This document shows positions 33,043 through 40,249 of a stretch of DNA of 64,000 nucleotides, one piece after another. Both the position numbers and the translations under genes were made by a program. The stretch is from Myxococcus stipitatus (GTDB lineage Bacteria; Myxococcota; Myxococcia; Myxococcales; Myxococcaceae). The stretch lies in contig NZ_JAKCFI010000004.1 in assembly GCF_021412625.1 (NCBI RefSeq), forward strand, positions 620,001 through 684,000, in the 5' to 3' direction. Numbering within the stretch: the stretch's first letter is position 1; each line of letters begins with the position of its first letter. The notes beneath the pieces are model-generated. The model made no database searches, was not told where the DNA came from, and saw nothing but the letters and a program-made list of their open reading frames with translations.

Positions 33043-34682
33043 TGGACACCCTCGAGGGCATCATGGAGGGGCTCGGGCGCGGCGTGTCCGCGTGGCTGGC
33101 CCATGGCATCTGGCAGGCGACGGTGGTGGCGCTCGTGGCGGGCGCGCTCCTCTGGCTGCTGCGGCGCCGCTCGGCGCGCGTCCGCTATGTCGTCGGCTGC
33201 GTCTCGCTGGGGGCCCTGGTGCTCGCGCCCTCCGCGACGCTGCTCGCCGCCGTCTCGGAGGTGGCGCCCGCGCCAGGGAGCGCGTCGCGAGCGCCTGACG
33301 CGTGGCTCGCGCTCGCCGGGGAGGGGAGAGGCTTCGCTCCGGAGGCCGAGCCCCTGTCGTCGTCGTCCGGAGTGGAGGCCGCCGCGGCCGCGGGGGTGGA
33401 CGCGTGGCTGCCGTTGGGGCTCGCGGCGCTGTGGCTGCTGGGGGCGGGCATGGGCCTGCTGCGCCTGTACCGGGGCTGGCGAGGCGCGCAGGCCCGCCTC
33501 GTGAAGCCCGCGCTGCCCGCGCCCACGTCGCTGGTCGAGCGGGTGGAGGCGGTGTCGCGTCGGCTGGGGCTGCGCCGGCCGGTGCGCGTGGTGGAGTCCG
33601 CCCTGGCGCCCTCGCCGCTGGTGTTGGGGGTGTGGCGTCCCCTGCTCGTGCTGCCCCGGGGGATGGCGGAGCGGCTGACGCCCGCGCAGCAGGAGTCCGT
33701 GTTCGCGCACGAGCTGAGCCATGTGCGTCGGCACGATGCGTCCGCGAACCTCGCGCAGAGCCTGGTGGACGTGCTGTTCTTCTTCCATCCGGCCGCGCGG
33801 TGGCTGTCTCGACAGGTGCGGCTGGAGCGCGAGCATTGCTGCGACGACGTGGCGGTGGGCCTGTGCGGCAGCGCCCAGGTGTACTCGGGGGCGCTGCTGG
33901 GGCTGGAGGAGCTGCGTCAGGAGGGGCTCGCGCTGGGCGCGGGCACGGCGCCGCTGCTGGCGCGGGTGCGGAGGCTGCTCGGACTCGCGCCCCAGGCGGA
34001 GCCGGTGAAGGGGGCGCGCCGGCTCACGCGGCTGGGGGGAGGGCTCGCGGTGCTCCTGGCCTCGGGCGCGGCGTGGGCCTGGGAGGGGCCGGTGGCGTCA
34101 CGGGGCGGCGCGGAGGCGCGAGGCGCGCTGGTGGGGGCCGCGTCCTGCACCCGGTCCGTGTACCCGAAGGACTTCACCGCGCTGACCGCGTTCGAGCTGC
34201 GGGGCCGGACGGTCCGCAGCCGCATCTTCGTCTCGCGCTGCGGCCGGGTGCGGCTGGAGGCGGTGGAGGGACCCCGGATGCCCGTGCTGCTGTACGACGC
34301 GGGCTCGCTGGAGCGGGTGGTCCTGGACCGGACGGAGCGGACCTACGAGGTGCTGCCCGCGAAGGAGGACTTCGGCCTCCCCCTGCACCTTCCCGGTGGC
34401 TGCACGGAGAAGCGCGCGGGCTGCGAGAAGGTGGGCGAGCGGGTGGTGGCGGGGCGTCGCACGGAGGGCTGGCGTCGCTCCCACGCCCCGCATGACACCG
34501 TCACGCAGTGGGTCGACGCGGAGCTGGGCTACGCCGTGCGCGAGGAGTCCGACCTGTTCGGCTCCATCACCCTCTCCGACATCCGCGAGGGGCCCCAGGA
34601 CGCGGCGCTCTTCCTCGTCCCAGCGGGCTTCCACGACGCCGCCACGGCCGCGCCGGGCGCCACCGCGGACGCCGCGCCGTAG
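33042..34682 (+). CDS. BlaR1-like M56 metallopeptidase with non-PBP sensor domain
   Basis: 546 residues; the ATG at 33042 overlaps the repressor stop as TGATG. The N-terminal half has several membrane helices (about 22-40, 48-68, 120-145) and the cytosolic zinc protease site FAHELSHVRRHD (His223, His227), with Glu264 in REHCCDDVA as third ligand. A last membrane helix lies near residues 330-345. In BlaR1/MecR1 the following extracellular domain is a penicillin-binding-type sensor. Here residues ~365-540 lack SxxK, SxN and KTG motifs and instead form a cysteine-containing beta-rich domain (CTRSVYPKDFTALTAFEL, RSRIFVSRCGRVRLEAVEG, VLDRTERTYEVLPA, RTEGWRRS), resembling LolA/DUF4412-type domains. 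The ligand is therefore probably not a beta-lactam. Confidence 0.9.
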   Translation: MDTLEGIMEGLGRGVSAWLAHGIWQATVVALVAGALLWLLRRRSARVRYVVGCVSLGALVLAPSATLLAAVSEVAPAPGSASRAPDAWLALAGEGRGFAPEAEPLSSSSGVEAAAAAGVDAWLPLGLAALWLLGAGMGLLRLYRGWRGAQARLVKPALPAPTSLVERVEAVSRRLGLRRPVRVVESALAPSPLVLGVWRPLLVLPRGMAERLTPAQQESVFAHELSHVRRHDASANLAQSLVDVLFFFHPAARWLSRQVRLEREHCCDDVAVGLCGSAQVYSGALLGLEELRQEGLALGAGTAPLLARVRRLLGLAPQAEPVKGARRLTRLGGGLAVLLASGAAWAWEGPVASRGGAEARGALVGAASCTRSVYPKDFTALTAFELRGRTVRSRIFVSRCGRVRLEAVEGPRMPVLLYDAGSLERVVLDRTERTYEVLPAKEDFGLPLHLPGGCTEKRAGCEKVGERVVAGRRTEGWRRSHAPHDTVTQWVDAELGYAVREESDLFGSITLSDIREGPQDAALFLVPAGFHDAATAAPGATADAAP

Positions 34683-34738
34683 CCCGGGCCGGAGGGGCGC
34701 GCGCGGGGGGGCCGCGCCGCACGCGCCCGGGGGCTCGG

Positions 34739-36604
34739 CTACGGGAGGAAGGCGCTCTTCACCGCGTCGAGCGGCGGGTTGTCGCCCGTCTCCGGGTCGG
34801 TGCAGCCCTGGTTGAGGGTCCAGATGATGGTGCCGCCGAAGCCGTTGGCGCGCGCGTAGGCGCCCTTGGCGGCGATGGCCTGGGGCGAGTCATACGAAAT
34901 CCAGCGCACGGTGCCGTCCACCACGGGCGTGGCGAAGGTGATGTAGCTGGACTGCGCGGCCTCGTCCCAATGATAGACACCCTGTGACGACAGCTCCTGG
35001 ATGTATGGGTAGGTGAAGTCGTTGTCGCTGCCCACGTAGTCGGACCAGTCCGTGTAGGGCTGGTAGGGGCCGGTGATGTGGCGCCAGGCCATGCCGTAGA
35101 AGGGGATGCCCATGCCCAGCTTCGCCTTGGGCAGGCCCGCGGCCACCCACGCGTTGAGGCTGGAGGAGACGGACGTGGGGCGGTTGCCGGACTCGCCCTT
35201 CAGCGCCGACGAGTACCAGGAGTTCCAGCCCGTCCAGGGCCCCGTCATCTCGTAGGTCATGACGTTGATCTGGTCCATGTAGGGCACCAGGTTGGTGAAC
35301 CACGGGTCGGCGTCCTCGGGGAAGTTGGCGTTCACCCAGCCGATGGGGATGGTCATCAGCATGTTGGGCCGCGCCGCGCGCAGCTCCTTCACCAGCGCCA
35401 GGAGGAAGGGCTTGTCGACGGCCTCGATGGGCTCCCAGTCGATGTCCAGGCCGTCGAAGCCGAAGGTGTCCATGGCGTTGACGAGGTTCTGGACGAAGCG
35501 GGCGCGGTTGGCGTTGGACGCGGCGCCCACCCAGCCGTCGTGCTCGCCCGCGCCGCCCACCATGATGAGGGCCTTGCGGCCCGCCGCGTGCGCGCGCTGG
35601 GCGAGCGTGCGCGCCATCGCCGGCCCGTTCGAGTTGTCGAACTGCGTGCTGATGGTGCCGTCGGGCCTGGGCGTGACGCGGCCCACCATGATGTGGGTCA
35701 GCGCGCTGAAGTCCACCTTCTCCGGCGGGTAGTAGTCCGCGTTCCAGCCCGTGTAGTAGCCGGAGACCCAGAGCCCGCCCGGTTGCGGCGTGCCCACGGT
35801 GACGGTGGCCACTCCGAAGGACGTCGGGTTCGACGTGCTGGTCGCCTTCACGTGATACGTGCCCGCGCGGGACGGCGCCGTGTACACGCCCGAGGCGGTG
35901 ATGGTGCCTCCGGCGCTGCCCTCCTGGACGGACCAGGTGACGCTCGGAGCGGGGCTGCCCGTCACCTTGGCGGTGAACGTCCGCGTCCCGCCGGGAGGCA
36001 GGGAGGCGGTTGCGGGGCTCACGGTCACCACGACGGGGGGAGGCGCTGTCGCCCCCAGGATGTTCAGGTCGTCGAAGTAGAGCGTGGGCAGGGCGACCCC
36101 GCGTCCCTCTTGCAATGCGATGCCCGACAGCGCGGAGCCCGCCGGGGCGATGTCCTGGATGGGGACTCGACAGCTCACCCAGAGGTTGGCCTGGATGCGT
36201 CCGCCGGTGCAGTAGCGGCCCAGGTCGACCCCGGGCGTCCAGACGCCGTCCGCCACGGCCAGCACCTTGATGGAGGCGTTGGTGCCGGAGGTGCCGCCGT
36301 GCACGCGCAACGTCAGCGCGGCGGTCGCCTCCGCGCCGATGAGCGGCGTGTAGAAGAAGAGCGCTTCGTTCGCGCGCATCGTCGCGGCCAGGGAGTACTG
36401 GCCCACGGCCACGGGGGAAGTGTTCTTCAGGTTGCGGGTGGTCCAGGAGTAGTCCACCCAGGGCGCCATCATGGCGTCGCGATAGATCCAGCTCGTGGCG
36501 AGGGGCTCTGGAGGGGAGGAGTCGGGTCCGGTGGGGGTTGCTCGAACCCCCGTGGAGCACAGCAATGCCACGCACAATGCCACCCAGCCAACGGGTTGCT
36601 TCAT
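34739..36604 (-). CDS. GH18 chitinase with Ig-like domain
   Basis: 621 residues from MKQPVGWVAL (ATG 36604, GGAGAG upstream). Residues 1-22 are a Sec signal peptide. Residues ~35-185 form a beta-sandwich, probably carbohydrate-binding, region. Residues ~190-270 are a bacterial Ig-like domain (VTVSPATASLPPGGTRTFTAKVTG). The GH18 barrel spans ~278-610, with SxGG-like GGAGEHDGW and the catalytic DGLDIDWE (Glu391 as acid/base), INVMTYEMTGPW and IIWTLNQG. All catalytic acids (DxDxE) are present. It would hydrolyse chitin or related beta-1,4-GlcNAc polymers outside the cell. It is convergent with the BlaR1-like gene; coregulation is not indicated. Confidence 0.93.
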   Translation of the reverse strand: MKQPVGWVALCVALLCSTGVRATPTGPDSSPPEPLATSWIYRDAMMAPWVDYSWTTRNLKNTSPVAVGQYSLAATMRANEALFFYTPLIGAEATAALTLRVHGGTSGTNASIKVLAVADGVWTPGVDLGRYCTGGRIQANLWVSCRVPIQDIAPAGSALSGIALQEGRGVALPTLYFDDLNILGATAPPPVVVTVSPATASLPPGGTRTFTAKVTGSPAPSVTWSVQEGSAGGTITASGVYTAPSRAGTYHVKATSTSNPTSFGVATVTVGTPQPGGLWVSGYYTGWNADYYPPEKVDFSALTHIMVGRVTPRPDGTISTQFDNSNGPAMARTLAQRAHAAGRKALIMVGGAGEHDGWVGAASNANRARFVQNLVNAMDTFGFDGLDIDWEPIEAVDKPFLLALVKELRAARPNMLMTIPIGWVNANFPEDADPWFTNLVPYMDQINVMTYEMTGPWTGWNSWYSSALKGESGNRPTSVSSSLNAWVAAGLPKAKLGMGIPFYGMAWRHITGPYQPYTDWSDYVGSDNDFTYPYIQELSSQGVYHWDEAAQSSYITFATPVVDGTVRWISYDSPQAIAAKGAYARANGFGGTIIWTLNQGCTDPETGDNPPLDAVKSAFLP

Positions 36605-37034
36605 GGGCTCTCCTGTCGAGGCGCGGTGGGGCCACGCCTCGCGCTCACCCGAGGCTCGGCGGGTCCCCGTCGCCTCGATGCCAGACCGGGAATGGCGGGC
36701 ATGCGGCAAACTGGGGGAGCGGCCGGCTCAAACAAAGCCCTCCCTTGGTCGCTCCTGCCTGCCGCGAGCCGACACTTCCATGGCGCTTAGGCCCCGGCGT
36801 TCCCTCGCGTCGCTCGATTCAGGTGCGGCACCGTCGACGATTCCAGCGGCGGTGCACGAGATTTTCAGACCTGCCAGCGCCACGACAATCCATCGCGGGT
36901 GGTGGCTTGGGGCGCGATGTCGAGCCACGCCCTCGCGGTGCTGTCCAGGACGGCGCGACCGCCGAACGTGAAGCGGCCGTGCCCGTGATGATTCATGGTG
37001 CCCGGCCGTCGCGCGTGTGGAAGCGTCTCCGTCC
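36605..37034. other. 430-base gap with at most a tiny minus-strand frame
   Basis: Upstream of the chitinase and before the ankyrin gene I see no convincing gene. One minus-strand frame (36865-36996, from an ATG at 36996, or 36865-37047) reads GHGRFTFGGRAVLDSTARAWLDIAPQ and looks protein-like, but it overlaps the ankyrin gene start in its longer form and lacks a ribosome site. The region also holds the chitinase promoter, which I could not place. Confidence 0.35.
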
Positions 37035-39047
37035 ATGGCTCGTACATCAGCACCTCCTCGGAAAGCCGCTGCATCGGATGTCTCCACCTGGATGAAGAAG
37101 GCGGACCGGTTGCTCGACCAGTCCATTCCCGACCTCGAGAAGGCCACCGTGTTGCTGCGGCAGGTGCTGGCGGCGGAGCCGGAGCACCTGCGCGCGCTGC
37201 ACTCGCTCAACTGGGTGCTCGACTCGACCCGGCGCGTCGACCCGACGAAGTGGATTCGGGACGTGAAGGCCGAGCACTGGCGCATCCGCGACCGCATCCT
37301 CGAGTTGACCCGAGGCACGCGCGCGGGTGGGGCGTTGAGTGATGCGCAGCGGGCGCGGGCCCTGGCCTTGAGTCAGTGGGCCGAGGAGCAGGTGATGGGG
37401 CAGCCCACCGCGGCACGGCTCGAAGAGGTCGAGGCCGCGTTGGAGGAGGCGGAGGCGCTGCGCGACCTCATCGACTACACCCGGGCGCGGCGGGGCCTGG
37501 AGGCGTGGCGGACGCTCCTGCAGGGGAAGCCTGAGAAGGGCTATGAGGCGCTGCTGTCCCTCGTCGAGGAGTCGCCCGAGCTGCGCGTGTACAGCGCTGA
37601 GGGAGATGAGGACCCGCTCAGCTTCCACGGCCTCGAGGGCGTCTTCTCACATGAGGGCTTCCTCGCGTGGCTTCGCAAGCGCAAGCCGGCCCCCCGGCCG
37701 AAGGGCAAGCAGGGCAAGTCGCTGGACGAAGGGCTCCTGCTCGCCGCGGGGTTGGATGGCGCTCCCCACTTCGGCCCCGGCTACGGCGGCGGCGGCCGGG
37801 TCGGGCGGGTGCTCGCCCTGCGGGCCCTGGGCGCGAACCTGGACGTCCGCGACGACGACAAGCACGGCCTGCTGCACCTGGCCGCGATGGTGGGCGACGC
37901 CGCGCTCGTGAAGGAGCTGCTCGCGCTGGGCCTGTCTCCCACCGCGACCAACGACGCCGGAGGCACGGCGTTGCACGTCGCCGCCGAGCACGAGGCCGTG
38001 TCCTGCATCCCGCTCCTGGCCCAGGGCGGTGTCCCCGTCGACGCGGTCGACCGCGACGGTCGCACGGCGTTGTTCGAGGCGAGGACCGTGGAGGTGGCGC
38101 GAGCGCTCCTCGCCGCGAAGGCGGACCCGAACGCGGGCAAGGGCTGGACGCCGCTGCATCAACACGCGCGCTTCGCGGAGCGGGGGCCTGTCATCGAAGC
38201 CCTCCTCGCGGCGGGGGCGGACCCCTCGCGCAAGGACTCGGGCGGCGCGACCGCGGCGCGGGAGGCCCTCGAACACAAGCATCCCCAACTCGCCCAGCTC
38301 CTGGGCGCGAAGGCTCCCGCTCGCAAGGCGGTTGGCGTCCCCGCGCTGGACGTCCAGCCGATGCTGGAGGCGCTGGCGCGCGGAAAGAAGACGCTGCTCG
38401 GGGCGTGGTACTTCGAGGACGACGACGTCAGCGCGGTGGAGCGCGTCCTGAAGGGCCTGCCACTCCAGGGGGCAACGTCCTGGGACGAGGCGGCGCGAGC
38501 CCTCCAGGGAGAGCACCCGGGCACGGCGATGGCGGTGGTGTCGCTGGCGCGAAGCGTGCTCCCCGCCGAAGAGGGCACGCCGTCGTTCTCCAGGGCGCCG
38601 CGCTTCGTGCGAGGCGACCTCGTGGTGAAGAAGGATTTGACCCTCGAGGGGCCGCTGCTCGTCACGGGTGACCTGGTGGTGGAGGGCGTGCTGCGCAACG
38701 TGGGCCCCGAGGCGCTCCTGGTGGTGGGCGGCTCCCTGCGCGCCTCCGGCGTGGACTCGGATGGCGAGCTGGTGGTGGGCAAGGACCTGGACGCCTCGGT
38801 GGTCTGGGGGCACCACAACGACGCGTCCCTGCGCGTGGGCGGCTCGCTGAAGGCGGACGTGCTCATCGAGGACGACCACGATGTCCAGGCCCGCGTGAGG
38901 GCCACCCACCACTACGAGAATGGCGCCTTCGACGCCACGGCCAAGGCGCTGAAGAAGGTCTTCGTCGCCGCGGCCTTCTCCTCGGAGGGGCTGGACCGGG
39001 ACAAGCTGTTCGCGCTGCTGCGCAAGAAGAAGCCCGTGCTCGGCTGA
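37035..39047 (+). CDS. Ankyrin-repeat protein with C-terminal beta-helix domain
   Basis: 670 residues from MARTSAPPRK (ATG 37035); a GTG at 37017 could add six. No signal peptide. Residues ~15-240 are helical, with a TPR-like start (ATVLLRQVLAAEPEHLRALHSLNWVLD). Residues ~255-415 hold about five ankyrin repeats (KHGLLHLAAMVGDAALVKELLALGLSPTATNDAG, then ALHVAAEHEAVSCIPLL and others). Residues ~525-625 form repeats of the type GDLVVxGxL..xGxLxVGGSL (VRGDLVVKKDLTLEGPLLVTGDLVVEG, LLVVGGSLRASG, ELVVGKDLDASVVWG), a right-handed beta-helix resembling bactofilin-type polymerising domains. The order helical, ankyrin, beta-helix is unusual. Probable cytosolic scaffold; no enzyme motif was seen. Confidence 0.82.
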   Translation: MARTSAPPRKAAASDVSTWMKKADRLLDQSIPDLEKATVLLRQVLAAEPEHLRALHSLNWVLDSTRRVDPTKWIRDVKAEHWRIRDRILELTRGTRAGGALSDAQRARALALSQWAEEQVMGQPTAARLEEVEAALEEAEALRDLIDYTRARRGLEAWRTLLQGKPEKGYEALLSLVEESPELRVYSAEGDEDPLSFHGLEGVFSHEGFLAWLRKRKPAPRPKGKQGKSLDEGLLLAAGLDGAPHFGPGYGGGGRVGRVLALRALGANLDVRDDDKHGLLHLAAMVGDAALVKELLALGLSPTATNDAGGTALHVAAEHEAVSCIPLLAQGGVPVDAVDRDGRTALFEARTVEVARALLAAKADPNAGKGWTPLHQHARFAERGPVIEALLAAGADPSRKDSGGATAAREALEHKHPQLAQLLGAKAPARKAVGVPALDVQPMLEALARGKKTLLGAWYFEDDDVSAVERVLKGLPLQGATSWDEAARALQGEHPGTAMAVVSLARSVLPAEEGTPSFSRAPRFVRGDLVVKKDLTLEGPLLVTGDLVVEGVLRNVGPEALLVVGGSLRASGVDSDGELVVGKDLDASVVWGHHNDASLRVGGSLKADVLIEDDHDVQARVRATHHYENGAFDATAKALKKVFVAAAFSSEGLDRDKLFALLRKKKPVLG

Positions 39048-39057
39048 CGCCCCGGGG

Positions 39058-39735
39058 CTACCCGCCCTTGCGCGAGCGCCCCTTCGACGTCGGGGCCTTC
39101 GCCGGAGGCTTTTTGGATTCGGCCCGGCCCGCTCCGAACAGGCGGGCCGCGATGTCCTGGTGCGCGAGCCGGCGGAGCGCGACGAGCACGGGCTCGTGCA
39201 GGGCCGTGCCGAGCACCGCGTACTCGACGGCGGCCGTGGGCTCGCGCGGGACGCTGCGGACGTCGAACTCGGCGATGGCGCGGACATGGGGCCCATAGAC
39301 GGCGAGCCGCTCGTCGTCCAGGGGGATGCCCGCCGCCTCCGCCGCGGCCAGCGCCTGCTCGAGCTGCGCCACCGCGGCGAAGCCCGGGTCGTAGCGCTGC
39401 CCCAGCTTCGCCAGCACCGCCTTCGCCCGCGGGTACTCCGCTCCTGCCTCCTGCGTCACGCTCGGCGGCAACGCCGCGATGGCGCTCCCCAGCGTCTGGA
39501 AGAGGTCGTCCTCGGGTCGGTCGATGAGCTGGAGCACCTCCCGCGTCTTCTGCACGCTCAGCCCCACCGTCTCCGTCAGGGCGCGAATCACCGCCACCCG
39601 GCGCACGTGCGCCTCGCCGTACTCGGCCCGCGTCGCGGAGGTCGCCTCGCCCGAAGGCAGCAGCCCCTCGCGCAGGTAGTACTTGAGCGTCGCCAGGGGC
39701 ACCCCCGTCCGCTCCACCAGTTCGGAGATTCGCAT
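39058..39735 (-). CDS. MerR-family regulator
   Basis: 225 residues; ATG at 39735 with AAGGGA upstream. The N-terminal winged helix is canonical (MRISELVERTGVPLATLKYYLREGLLPSGEAT, then YGEAHVRRVAVIRALTETVGLSV). The C-terminal ~130 residues are a helical effector region of unknown ligand (ALPPSVTQEAGAEYPRAKAVLAKLGQ; a lysine-rich tail). No cysteine metal-binding pair is present, so metal sensing is unlikely. It is divergent from a small membrane-protein gene, with two near-identical palindromes in the 46-base gap. It probably controls that gene and itself. Confidence 0.92.
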   Translation of the reverse strand: MRISELVERTGVPLATLKYYLREGLLPSGEATSATRAEYGEAHVRRVAVIRALTETVGLSVQKTREVLQLIDRPEDDLFQTLGSAIAALPPSVTQEAGAEYPRAKAVLAKLGQRYDPGFAAVAQLEQALAAAEAAGIPLDDERLAVYGPHVRAIAEFDVRSVPREPTAAVEYAVLGTALHEPVLVALRRLAHQDIAARLFGAGRAESKKPPAKAPTSKGRSRKGG

Positions 39736-39749
39736 GCGATTCCCTTGCG

Positions 39750-39793
39750 TTGGATACTAGTGGTATCCAATATTGGATACCATGACTATCCAA
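39750..39793. promoter_or_regulatory. Twin MerR operators between divergent genes
   Basis: Two 21-base dyads lie 23 bases apart. The first is TTGGATAC-TAGTG-GTATCCAA (39750-39770), perfect over 8-base arms. The second is TTGGATA-CCATGAC-TATCCAA (39773-39793), perfect over 7-base arms. The second covers the ATG of the divergent membrane protein (39782), so bound repressor would block both promoter and translation start. MerR proteins bind such dyads as dimers. Confidence 0.85.
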
Positions 39794-40204
39794 CCTCGGA
39801 CCCTCATCCTCATCGGAGTCCTGCTGTTGTCGCTCGTCACGGTGGAGACGGGCGGTCTGTTCCTGGTGCGTGTCGGGCGGGGGCTGGTGCCCGCGAACAC
39901 GCTCCAGAAGAACTTCTTCCGGGCGGGACACGCGCACGCGGCGGTGTTGCTGGTGTTGAGCGTGGCCATCCTCGGAGTCATCGACGCCGCGAGGCTGCCC
40001 TTCGCCCTGGACCTCGTTGCGCGCTATGGCGTGCCCGCCGCCGCGCTGTTGATGCCAGCGGGCTTCTTCCTGTCGGTCCTGGGGAAGGAGCCGCAGCGCC
40101 CCAATCGGCTCATGGCCCTGCTGTGGGTCGGCGCGGTGGCGCTCACCCTGGGGCTCTTGTCGGCTGGGGTGGGGCTGGTGGTCGCGGGCATCAGGGCCTC
40201 GTGA
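39782..40204 (+). CDS. Small four-helix membrane protein under MerR control
   Basis: 140 residues from MTIQPRTLILIG (ATG 39782); a TTG at 39773 is a weaker option. There is no Shine-Dalgarno sequence, and the start lies inside the second MerR operator, so the transcript may be leaderless. Four hydrophobic segments lie at about 8-30, 48-68, 78-100 and 108-135. Between the first and second is VGRGLVPANTLQKNFFRAGHAHAAVLLVLS, with a His-x-His pair at the membrane edge. I do not recognise a named family; the shape resembles small DUF-type membrane proteins induced by stress or efflux regulators. Confidence 0.82.
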   Translation: MTIQPRTLILIGVLLLSLVTVETGGLFLVRVGRGLVPANTLQKNFFRAGHAHAAVLLVLSVAILGVIDAARLPFALDLVARYGVPAAALLMPAGFFLSVLGKEPQRPNRLMALLWVGAVALTLGLLSAGVGLVVAGIRAS

Positions 40205-40249
40205 GGCCGCCGATGCCCGCGACTGCTCGCGGTGCTTCGCCGCCAGTTG

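Noticed and set aside
36728..37318. Minus-strand frames of 69 to 196 codons before the ankyrin gene
   Set aside because: They overlap the ankyrin gene start and have no ribosome site; only the short frame at 36865-36996 is faintly protein-like.
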